Shown here one piece after another: positions 35,638-46,700 of a stretch of DNA of 64,000 nt. The position numbers and the translations under genes were made by a program. The notes under the pieces were generated by a model that saw only the letters and a list, made by a program, of their open reading frames with translations, searched no databases and was not told where the DNA came from. Numbering within the stretch: the first letter of the stretch is position 1; every line of letters begins with the position of its first letter. Source of the DNA: Haemonchus contortus (taxonomy: Eukaryota > Nematoda > Chromadorea > Rhabditida > Trichostrongylidae); contig LS997565.1 in NCBI GenBank assembly GCA_000469685.2, forward strand, positions 8,443,005 through 8,507,004, written 5' to 3'.

Positions 35638-37928
35638 CTACTCAAAAAGGAACGAAGATCCAGGGATATGCGAACCAGCATCATTTCGTATCTCTTCAAG
35701 TCGAGAGTTCACCGATGAGTGCAGATTCCTTCCCGTTCGTAATGCTAAATCGACCATAGCCGGTACTGAACGTGGGTCCATTCCGCCAGGATCCATCTGC
35801 TTCACTAATCTTAGTCGTATTTGGTCATCGGGAACTCTCTGGAAGGACTTGACCATCACGTTATGAATCAACTAATATTTAAAGCTATGGGCTAAAAATA
35901 GAAATTGAAATTATGCAAATTGAGACAAGGAGAGAGCAAAATGGCCCACATCATTTTCCGGTGGGTCCATCACAATCCAAAGAGACGTCCTTAACAGGGC
36001 TTCTTCGACTTCTGTACAATCTACAGCTATTGACTTTCCAATTTGATTGACCGTAACACAAAGAGGAGCACTGAAAAGGAATTGTGACTATAAGGCAACT
36101 GGTAGTAAAAATTAATAAAAGGAGAAACAAAATGAGCTTATACTCCATATAAGCAAATAAAATTGAATAAAGAAGTGGAAACTATCAATGGAGAGATGGG
36201 CATGGCAATTCGACAACAGTAGAAGAAGAGCAAAAGTCAAGCCCCGTAGGGGACTCGAACCCCTGACCGTTAGATTAAAAGTCTAACGCTCTACCAACTG
36301 AGCTAACGAGGCTCTACGGTGCAATTGCATCGTGGTTCTTCATCAAGGTACACGTTTTACGCTATTTTTACAACCTCCCTGTAGCCCTGTAATCGGATGC
36401 TAAACTTTTGAGCAAACATGGTTAACAACTCAAAAATTTCAACGAAATTCGGTCAAAAGGGTTTTTGGCGTGAAAAACGTTATCAAAGGGGAGCGGCAAA
36501 GATTAAAATAGAAATAGAACATGGCGTAAAGTAAAACAAAGAAGGGAAACAATGGAAAACTTACTTGGCTGCCTCTAATTGGAAGTAATTCGTTTCCGTA
36601 GACTCATCACACTCTATATTGAACTTGCCTTCATCTTGAGGTACCAACGTTAGGTTACTAATCCTGGTATCAATCAAGGCAGCTTTAACCTTAAGAACGA
36701 TATACTGAATACTGAGGTATTACTATGAAAGATCTATCAACAAATAGCACAAAGCTTCTGTAGAGGGAAATACCTACAGCAATAAAGATAGCATCAACAA
36801 TGTTTCCACCATACTGTTGTATAACGACATCCACATACACCTTCCACATAAACTGTTTTGAAAGAATAAGTCTAAAGAAAACCTGTTATACAGAAATACA
36901 AAAATATTAGAAAACCTTTTCAAGCACCTGTCCATATTGGTGATAACATCGCCGCTTCCGTGGTAGGCCTCTTCTAACACATCGGCAAGAGCTTCGGTAA
37001 AATACTCCCCACCTCTTGCTAAAGCTAGTGCTTTCAGAAAAATTATGAGAAAGTAACGATTGAGATAAATACGGCTCACCTTCAATCCGTGAAGCGGCCA
37101 AACAGGAAGGATCAACTGTGAATTGTAAACGATTTGGGACCGCTGATGTGTCGGAGCATTCCATAACCTCGCATTTCACACCTACCTAGGACACTTTCGT
37201 AACTTGCAGTATGCCCCACCATAAAATAACCATAACAAGTCGAACCAATGTTCAATCACCAATAAAAGAAGAAAAACTATAGAGGAGGATAAAAACATGT
37301 TGACCTAACTCACCAATATATCTGTCGTGTCGATCTTTACCCTTGCTGAGCCATTTGTTGTATTCAAAGCGGGGCTTTCGATCCACATCGGACGGAAATC
37401 ATCAACCCTTCAAAATCAACCATAATGAAATATACCCCAGCAGAACAGCGTTTCGTACAGATATAAAAAACCAGTCCATTTTGCAGATAAAAAAATCCGT
37501 CGGTGTGATAGGAAATAGTTTAAATATAAAAAAGAAGTGAGTAGTTGGGTAGTAAAAAATAGAACTGAAACGGCTGTTTACACGAAGACCAGCATGAAAT
37601 GCAACGCTTCATAAAGAGTTTACATGCTTTAATAAAGTTTAATGGAGTAATTACTGACATATCAATGGTGAAAATATGATTTCAATACCGCGTTTTTGAA
37701 AGAAATAGTTGTCTTACTTGGTTTGAACCACTTCAGGGGCTATATTTGATTTCAGGAGGTCAGGAAAGTAGGAAATGAATAAAAACAGCCCGGCTGTATA
37801 AGAAATACTATAACCGATAACAAATCTAAGCTTTTCAAAACTCACCCTCGACCATCGTCACGACACCCATCAGCGAATCCTTGCGCAATGAAATGTTTCT
37901 CAGCAACTCCCAACAATACTGGTTCCAT
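35638..37928 (-). CDS. exos-7: exosome core subunit Rrp42 / EXOS-7 (RNase PH fold)
   Basis: Non-catalytic RNase PH-like ring subunit of the RNA exosome, which processes and degrades RNA 3' to 5' in nucleus and cytoplasm. Exons in order: 37928-37846, 37407-37314, 37185-37080, 37024-36928, 36871-36778, 36689-36565, 36070-35950, 35871-35638; 317 residues, all phases match. Key stretches are MEPVLLGVAEKHFIAQG, DDGRGVDDFRPM, NGSARVKIDTTDILVGVK, YVDVVIQQYGGNIVDAIF, AVKAALIDTRISNLTLV and VNQIGKSIAVDCTEVEEAL. The order DGR-DFRP, GSARVK-TDILVGVK, VDV-GGN--DAI-IAVKAAL, then V-IGK-I-VD-T-EEE is that of the Rrp42 branch. The C-terminus (MDPGGMDPRSVPAMVDLALR) fits Rrp42, slightly longer than human EXOSC7. 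The donor closing exon 7 (GTGGGC) is weak. A tRNA-Lys sits in intron 6 on the same strand. Confidence 0.9.
36241..36312 (-). tRNA. tRNA-Lys (anticodon UUU)
   Basis: On the minus strand the 72-base sequence folds into a full cloverleaf. The acceptor stem pairs GCCTCGT with ACGGGGC (one G-T). Box A is TAGCTCAGTTGG, the anticodon loop is CTTTTAA (anticodon TTT), and box B is GGTTCGAGTCC. CCA is not encoded. A TTTT Pol III terminator follows at 36231-36234. It lies in intron 6 of the exosome gene, in the same orientation. Confidence 0.96.
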
Positions 37929-38642
37929 AGTAGGACAAGACCAACAGCCTTTGCAGGACTTCTAACAGATACAAATAAGCTTCACTTAGGTTAATAAGTT
38001 GCAAGCAGAAATTTGAAATCAACAATAGACGTCGCAGAAATTTGTGGCGTGTAATTACGGCAAGGATCCCCAAATGACGCCAAAATTGGTTGCCTAACAC
38101 GCGGATACTGTTCTGGAGAAGGATGCGTATACTCACTTGTATTTTCCAGAAGCCTGAGTGAGCTTCTAGAATTGGGTGTCATTCAGGCAGGAGGGGCCAG
38201 TAAACAGAACGTGCTGTACCGCTTTTTTGTTTCGTAAAGCTCAACGTCCATCGGAATCGGATCGGTGGGAAGCCGGGGATTACTGTAAGAGCCGAATCCT
38301 CTTTGCTGTATTCACTGCTGTTATCTTTCCTAATCCTCCGGCCGAAATACCAAAATTGGTGAACTTGTAGATTTAGAGGGAAGCGGCACATCTATTCTTC
38401 AACTCTAGAGAACGATGTCTGCCGGCTCTGCAGAAGGAGGAGAGGAACAGCAAGATGGGTAAGACTATTTACCTCGTGCAAAAGCTGGTATGGGGCAAGG
38501 ATAGAACATTCAGCTCACCACTGATTCATTTTTTTTAACCGAAAGTTAGAGAGCATCAGGTAGTCTTGCAGAGCTGACTATTCCTCCTTCTACGCGCTCT
38601 GGTGCTTAGCGTTAGAGAAGAGTGGTGGCCCTCCGACTGCAT

Positions 38643-38690
38643 TCCCTCCCCCCCCCTCCCCCCCCCCCCATTCCCCTCCCCCCTCCCCCA
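38643..38690. repeat. poly-C/T block (G-rich on minus strand)
   Basis: Successive C-runs of 3, 9, 12, 4, 6 and 5 are separated by T or ATT. On the minus strand this gives several G-runs close together, a candidate G-quadruplex or i-motif. Confidence 0.85.
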
Positions 38691-40124
38691 GGCTCTTCTA
38701 GAGGCCTATTTCTTCAATTTAACAACCCGCATTAGTGTTGAAATTTCATATTAATGTGCAGCTAGGGCTGTTTCAACGTCGTGGAAGGAGCTAATTTAGT
38801 CCTCAAGTCGAACTAATTCGTTTTGGCATGGCGGAGGAGGCGAGTCCTGTTTAAGATACTATCATTCCTGAAACAGCCATTGTGCTCGTCTGAAACCTTG
38901 AACGGCTTTAAGCTGAAAATTAGTAAGGGCATTTGAGGAACTGTTGGCAGGCAGGAGGCGACAGAGGCATAATGCGATACGAATCAAAACTCGTCCAGAT
39001 AGCCGCGAGAAACGACCGGTTCCCCATAAAAACCGCATATGGCCGTATCCGCAATCGCACATCCCCCTCCCCAAAGGTATTTGGGTGAATGGCAGTTTTT
39101 TTTTCGGTTGTGTAGTAGGGATATGCGACGTTCTACTAGATGAACGGTTCAACAATCAATGCCGAACCTAACCTACCTAGACCATCTTGAACTTTGAGGT
39201 CCTTCTTCAGGAGCATGAGATCAGGAATTCAATATTCTCAATTTCATTCCTGTTCAGCCCTACCCCTTAAAACTGCCTGCTCTGCTTCACCAAAGCAACC
39301 GTCAGGACATGTGTACATATCGATTTTACGCGCGCAAAATCAATACTCTCCGATGTGGCCATCGAATGGATGCAACATAATGAGTTGCGTAAGAGATTTT
39401 GAATTGTCTTGGACCTCTGCTACAGCATTTTCTGGTCTATGGGTTGTACTGTTGCCAGTTTACTGTAGGAGAGCTTTGTTAAAGAACTATGATACTTTTT
39501 TGTTTTCCTTTATCATCAGCATCTACTATTACTGTGCCAAAAAGCCATCCAATCTGAGTTGGGTCTCAAAATGAAATAGAACTTATGTTGACTTATGAAA
39601 GAGATTCTCGTAGAGCGCCGAATGCAAGACTCCCTTATATCGCGCAAGATCAGCATCGTCGGAACACACCATCTATGTATAGGAATAACAACGTGTTTCG
39701 ATCCATACAGTTTATTCAGCGAATCGTTTCATATGTTCTTCATTGTCCTCTCAAGCCTCTTATCGTTGGGCAGATATTGTTTTTCCTGTTGTGTGGTTAT
39801 TATTGTGAACCTTTCATTACCATGTACTTTTTAAAGATTTACAGAATTATCTCCATATTTTCTTCTGTACATTATGATAATCACTAGCTTCTACCTAGTT
39901 ACTGCTAAAGAGCAACTCTTGCCTTGGTTTCGAAACTCGCACTTTTGGTGGTAGGACCGCCCACACCGTATGGCAGGGCCGCCCATTGTTTCTGTTAGTG
40001 ATAACATCAGCTGCATTCTTCATGAAAGGCTGTAAAATAGCCCTATTTCTGGCTATTTTCGGACATTTCTATGCGAGCGGCTACTCATAAGCCATTTACG
40101 GGAAAAAGTCTTTTTGCGTTATGC

Positions 40125-40235
40125 AATCCCTTCCGAGGGATGCGCTCTAGCATTCGACTTCCATTCAGGATCGTAGTGGCATTTGAATGCGTATATGGCC
40201 TATACAATAACTTGCGGTGGCCAGTCGGTCACGAG
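40125..40235 (-). repeat. SINE-like element, 3' part, minus strand
   Basis: Only the 3' third remains: read on the minus strand GGCCACCGCAAGTTATTGTA, GGCCATATACGCATTCAAAT, CACTACGATCCTGAATGGAA and GAGCGCATCCCTCGGAAGG. Confidence 0.65.
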
Positions 40236-41724
40236 GCGGTCAGTAACAATAATATTAATATTTCTATTAACAGTAGCGATCATGGTAATATTTCTAGAAC
40301 TGATGACAGGTCCTCGAGTGTGCGCCATGCACTTTCTCAGTGTTCAAAAGAGTTCTGATCGTTTTTCATGGCTACCTAAGCCTCCTAACTTTTGAACGGG
40401 AGTTTTAGTCGTCTAAAATGGCACCTTACCCTTACCAATGTTCAGCTAATGTAACTTTGTTGTTCAAGTTGAAATACCGAATAACAAGGAGCAAGGGCAG
40501 CATCTTCTTCCTTATCGCTTCGCACTTCGCAAAAATTTCGTGATTTCCGCAGTTACAATGCTTTGGAATATGTTCATGATTCAATAGATGTCATAGGCGG
40601 GACATTCCGAGAACGGAAGTGCTGGAACAAGCCCCTCATAAACAATCGTGTACTGCGTGACCTTGTTTGATTCTAATCGTGGACGATTTCTGAGATACCA
40701 TGAGAGATCGACAGCCATCGCCTACCACATTTATTACTTTCTCTTTGATGGTTCCGATGGACTCTACTACTCCAGTTCCTTTGCAGGAATCCTGGTACTA
40801 CCGTACTTGAGCATGGTGGGCATCACCGTCTCATAGCCTGTCGATTCATACAGTTGAGGATACAGGCCGGCGCTTCCCAGATGAACCTCCCAGTGCTTTT
40901 TCTCTTCATTCAGAAGCCATTAAAAAGGCACTCCTAATTGCTATATCGATCACTGCTCGTCCATCAGTACGCCAGAATTTCTTTCCATTCGGGACTACTG
41001 CAAAGTCACTAGCCAGACTAGCTAGACAGATAATCCGGTTTCGAGAACTGGGAAATTTTTTTCCGAGGAAAACCTGTGTCCAATCTCTCTCTGGATCTTT
41101 GCGTACCATACCTATGACGATCTTAAGCATGAACATATGCTCGGCATTGTTTCATCGCTGGACCGGTTTTCTAGGAACAGTCACTACTCGAAAGCAGCTT
41201 CTCCTCTCAATACTTTCTTACAGTTACCCTCTTACGTTTTTGACTTCACTTTTCATTACCCTCACATTTATATCCCTGATACATGGTTCTGGGACTCGTA
41301 GTCGACCCAGAAGGGCTAGGAAAGGTGCTAAAGGCACCTTTAGGCACTGTAGGCCCATCCGAAATCCGATCACGTGCTGGGCAGAATTCCCATTCTTCTA
41401 GAATGACTAAATGGCTTATATAGAAGACATAGCTTCTGCTGTTACCCGCAAGTCAATGCATAGGCTTACTTCTTGTTCGGATACATCTATTATTATCATT
41501 ATTGCAGCTGTTATTATTGTTACTATTATTTATTTGTTTATTTATATATTGCCTTCACTTCATTTTTTCACTCACTTATTATTATTATGACTATTGAAAG
41601 CATTATTAATATTATTTTTGTATATATCACATTTTGCGATGTGAATAGAAGAAATGATTAAGTGGACCACGAACAGTTGCCGACCTTATTTTTGTTTAAT
41701 CTCACTTCCTATAGGGGTTATAGG

Positions 41725-41840
41725 GTAAAGGTGCTGCAGTGGCAAGTGGCGCATTTACACCCACATGGTCAAGGGTTTACTCCGCCTAGGCCAACCAAAT
41801 CTTTAACCTCTTCGGGTCCAGTTAAATGGTACCGGACTTG
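41725..41840 (+). repeat. SINE-like element, 5' part
   Basis: It keeps AGGTGCTGCAGTGGCAAGTGG (box A region), GGCGCATTTACACCCACATG, CGCCTAGGCCAACCAAATC and TTAAATGGTACCGGAC. The 3' part is missing. Confidence 0.65.
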
Positions 41841-43249
41841 CCTTGAGAGGCTGAGCACTGATGAGTTTCATCGAAGCCGAAGGACTCGAACCCTTCTTCC
41901 TTTATCTTCTTTCAGTGGCACAACTCTGCCAGCTTTGGCTTTTGTGATTTCTTTCATGGTCCCACTCGATCTGTAAGTGACAGGCGTAAATAGGTGTGAG
42001 CAGAAAGGAGAAATGTTTTGGCGTTTATCAAGTCCCTTGAGTCGCACCACGCATCCAACTTTCCTTTCGAAAAATCTTTCAGTTCGGAAGGGCTCACGTT
42101 CTCTATATGGTCGGCCTTGTGTTTCAATGAGAAAATCGGAAGTTTCTACCTGCCTCGATGATTCATGAACCTATTAACTGACCCCAGAAAGATCCAAGCC
42201 TTGTTCGATCTAAATGGGATCCGTTTTCGACTTCATCTACTGGATTCTGCATGTAGTTATGGCGCCACTTGTCGCCATCCAATTCACCCCTTTTGGCGGA
42301 GATGAATGGTGTTGTTTTCAGGAGAATGGGGACGAGAGTATCTTGTCGATGTTGGGAGGGCTTTTAGTTAACCTCCTTCGAGACGTTATTGAGAATTTCA
42401 AGCCCTCTCAATGACGCCTCCCCCCCCCCCCCTTAGCTTCGGTAAGGGCAGAGTTGTAGGGAAATGCATAGGCTAGTAAGAGGATTACGACATCTCACCC
42501 GAGCTCGTTCCAGCAATCCCAGACGAATACTGTTTTGCGACGAACGGGTACCGTACGAAAGAAGTCCTTCTGTCCTTCTGTCCCTTTATATGTTTTAATC
42601 TATTTTACTAGTTGGCTAATGCGATGAGACGCCTCATTGAGCTTCGTAAAAAGTCAATCTCCAATTTAAGACCGGTCAGAGGCTTTGACATACTGTAGTC
42701 GTTTAAGCACTGGTTCCACGGAGTAAATCGACCAAAACATTCATCACTATATTAAAGCCTATTACCAGTCTCGGAATCAGATTAGGCTAACCCCAATCGT
42801 TATTAGTTGCTCTTTGTGACTTGGCGAAGCGATGTTCCTTGCTTCTGTTAACGTGGCTTAGCCATGAGGCCTGTTAATGTGGCTTAGCCATGAGGCTTCA
42901 CCCTTTCACCCATTACATGGTCTGAGTTATAACGGTCGCCGCCAGGCCTTGGAAAACTACTTTCGGAGTGAGATGACCATGCATCAGAAATTTTTTCCCC
43001 TTCACGGGAGAAGTCGAATGGACCTCAAGGAGGTTCGAACACATAGCTTCCTACCGTATTCAATTCACTATCTGTTCAAAACCTCTGATTGTATCCGAAT
43101 GTAGATATGAAAAGGAGGAGCTCCGAAGAGAATGGCCTATCAGCAGAACCTTCGCCAGTCTTCCTCGTTAAGCTCACAATTTTGAAGTCCCCTTTGGGCT
43201 GTTCCTGTTTTTAATGCCTTTGAGTTGACTGGGAAATTCTTTTTCACCT

Positions 43250-43490
43250 AGGTAAAGGCGTTGTAGTGAAAAGTGGGGCACTAGCTATGGCTTAGGGATC
43301 GAATCCCAGAGCGATATCGGCCGAGGTCATGCAAGCGCTTTTTGCCTCTAGAGTACCTCATGATTGATAATCGACTCGAGAGACAAAAGCAGTGACTCCA
43401 CTACCAGCTGGGCACCAAAAGTCATTGTATAGGCCACATAGGCATTCAAACGCTGCAATTCCTCTGAATGGAACTCTTATGCATGGCGCA
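43250..43490 (+). repeat. SINE-like element, diverged copy
   Basis: Landmarks in order: GGCGTTGTAGTGAAAAGTGG, GGGATCGAATCCCAGAGCG (box B), CAAAAGCAGTGACTCC, GTCATTGTATAGGCCACATA and CATTCAAACGCTGCAATTCC, ending near CTGAATGGAACTC. It lies about 300 bases upstream of the galactosyltransferase start. Confidence 0.65.
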
Positions 43491-43784
43491 TTTCGAGGAC
43501 GGGATTTATTGCAGTTAGCAGATTTTTTACTTGTTTTTTACTCATCCCGTTTACATTTGCTTCACACTTGTGCCGGGCGTATACAGCTCCTCCGGAGCGA
43601 CTCCAAACAGCCATTCCATTCTTACCGTTTCTGTTTGTCAACGGCTTAGGTGGATTTTTGTAATTACAAATGTAAAGACGATTTTATTCAGCTATTTACC
43701 TTCTATATTCATCGATTCTGGCTCCATCAAAACCAATATTCACTATGAGCATTGAGCAATTAGGATCAATCCAATGATCAGGTC

Positions 43785-46700
43785 ATGGCACTCAAACTCA
43801 TCCATCTTGCTGCGATCTCTGTAAGTGTAAGTTTTATATTGACTTCGCAGTAAACTCTTAACAGTATTTACATCAAATGAATAAGATTTTTCTCTTTATT
43901 TCCTCACTTTTTTGCAAATTATTTCTGAGCATTGTTTTCTTCAAAACCGAATTACAGTAGAGTTTGGGCCAAGGTAAAACTTGGCGAGGTGGTGTAGCGG
44001 CGAGTGGCGCACTACCACACACACGTGGTCACGGTTCAAATCCTGGATCGATACCCGCCTAGGCCAACCAATCCTTTCCATCGCTTCGGAGTCGGTTGCG
44101 GGAGGATAAAAGCACTGACTTGCACATCGGCTGGACACCGCCAGTCAATGTATAGGGTCCATATACGTTCAGTACACCACACGATTCTGAATGGAAATCG
44201 GATACGGGGCGCATCTTTCAGATGGGATTGATAAGTGCCAATAACGTTATTTCTCATCCTTTAACGATGGTGGTATCGATTGCGGGGACTTCAAAATTAT
44301 TGACTAGGATTTCGCGGTGTTATCTTTGGAATCTTTCGCTTGGAATTTTTGGATGTTCGTGTTTATCGTAAATTTCATCTAAAAATTACGCTTAAGCGGT
44401 GAAATCTCATAGCCAAAGCACATTAGATGGGAGCATTCTTACATCGTTGGTTCCGGGACTACTATACTGTCAATGTCAAGGTCCCAACGCGAATTGCCGC
44501 GACAGCTAGCGCGCAGTATGGCCTGGGGAGGATGACGTGTACATTTTTTCCTCAGAGGCGGCGAGAGTCCCGTTTAGGCGCTTTGTCTTCCTTAGGAGTG
44601 GACACCTTTAGCTGATGTATACTTTGAGAGAATGGCATTCGAATTCTTAAATCTTTGAGCCCTTCAACTCCATTCTTCCAATTCTTTTAATAAAGTTTTC
44701 AATTGAATCCTTTCAGATCTTTGCAATCGGTCGATCCCGTTGGCATCGAATACGACGATGGAGAGCATCGTATGCGATTGCTGGCTTATGGTTTCTGTTC
44801 ATAGTCTTGTACATTTTATACGAAGTTCAATACAAAACTGGCATCGAACTCGTCTCATTTGTACCCATCGATGACAGCGGATTCGAGTAAGCAACTTCAG
44901 TTCCTTTTCCCGACATTCACTATCTCAATCGCTTTTTTTATCTCAGATACGCTGCAAGTTCACCTTTTCCTTTCCCCGGTTTATTTCCTTGTCATTTACA
45001 ATCAAATTTGCATCAAATATCCAAATTATTTGGTGGTGTAGTGGCACGTGGCGCTCACTATCGCATCCAGGGGGCGAATCCCAAGTCAATACCATCCAAG
45101 TGAACCAAGCCATTCCTACGGCACTGGTTGGCACTGTGCTCAAGTCACTCTAAAGTATGACTCATTTCCTCTTCTTGGCTCACCCAAAAGGTGTCGGTGT
45201 AGTTAAAAAGTATTGAAGATCATTATCTTGACCATTACCATATCGCCATAATGTGACGCACCCTGCGATGCGGGCGATCGTATCAGAGCGCCTGGTCTTA
45301 CTGACGAATACTTGGCTTTCGTTCAACTATGATTTCATAAGCGAAGGGGTGACCGGATATCTCGAAGCTCGAACCTAGTGATTTTTGAACATTTCCTAAT
45401 AAAACGCAAGAAGTGCGGCTCAACTGCCTGTGAAGCGCGCGGTTGCGTCACGCAGCAAGAATGTGCATAATTCTTATCTCATACGCTTTATGAAACTTTC
45501 CTAGTGCAGTTTCCACAAGTCTGGTGATACCTACATAGCAGTAAAAGTTTCATCCAACTTCAGCTATAAAGTCAAAAGGCACATATCGTGAAATTCCGAT
45601 TTGAAGAGGTTTTCGAACACCATTGTGATTTTTTAGTATTTACAATGAGAATGCTCTTCGAGACGTCAAAGTTTCTGATGCTGCGCTATCTCAGAGACGA
45701 TTCGGATCGATATTATGCTGGGTGATGACGACTTCAATTTATCATAAGACACGGGTTGGTACCCACCCAGTTCATTTTTTGACTATTCATTTTATTTTTT
45801 CGAATACTTTATTGATTACTCTATTTTTTGTTATATTCAATGAAATAATCATTTGTCACACTGAATATATCCCCTGTACCACCTGTCAACCCCACAGATC
45901 ATCGATTTCCTCGAGCGGGCGCCGGTGACGTCTCCATTCGTCCCTGTCGCGAGGCAAAACAGTCCATTGGGTTGTACCCGCTTGAGTGACACGGGCAAAA
46001 CACTCCTTTCGTTTCGAACCCCCCGTGAAAAAGTCTGGCCCTCAAGCTGGCGTCCATCCCGGTGTTCGTGTGACGTCCCGAGGGATCCAGCTAGTGACCA
46101 TCCTGGTCCAACGGTCAAATAAATAAATGAATATTCATGATGTGCTATCTATTTGATCAAGTTGGTGACGATATATCTCATTATTGCTATCGTTTATTAC
46201 GGTGATAAAGGAGGGTACATTTAGGTTCGCGCTATTAATTCGACATGGTTGCGGCGATGCGACGCGTCGCATTTCCTCACCAATAATGATCGATTTCTGG
46301 ATGACTTCACTCCGTATCATACGATATTCGCAGAATTGCCGGATAGCTACTTCAAATTGTTCTGGAAAACGCGTCTAGCTTTATACTATGTTTATACTAA
46401 TATTTCTTCGAACTACGACTGGTGAGTTCGATGTCTATTTGAATTTTATGAAGGCTACAGTTTAGAGTCATTGTGGATTCCCGAGTGGGACACATGATTT
46501 GCTGTCTGGGCATTATTAAAAAGTACTATCTATGTCATCCATGCTAGACGATACTGGCAAAGGATAGGGAGGTAAATAGTCATAGGCTAGAAGCGCGCGC
46601 AGCGCGAGTTCAGCGGGACGTGTCGCCATTGATTGTTATGCGCGGCAAGCGTGCGGTCGCGTCGCTCAGCGAAATAGTGCAACACCGCGTCTAACTTATT

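Larger units (their letters stand above)
37929..43784. other. intergenic, about 5.9 kb, repeats only
   Basis: I could not build any phase-consistent exon chain. It contains a half-copy of the 38-base-arm foldback near 38276-38295, a C/T homopolymer block at 38643-38690, and SINE copies near 40125-40235, 41725-41840 and 43250-43490. It lies between divergent genes, so both promoters may be in it. Confidence 0.5.

Noticed and set aside
45849..46118. 89-residue minus-strand frame as a host gene
   Set aside because: It is an out-of-frame reading of the RTE fragment.
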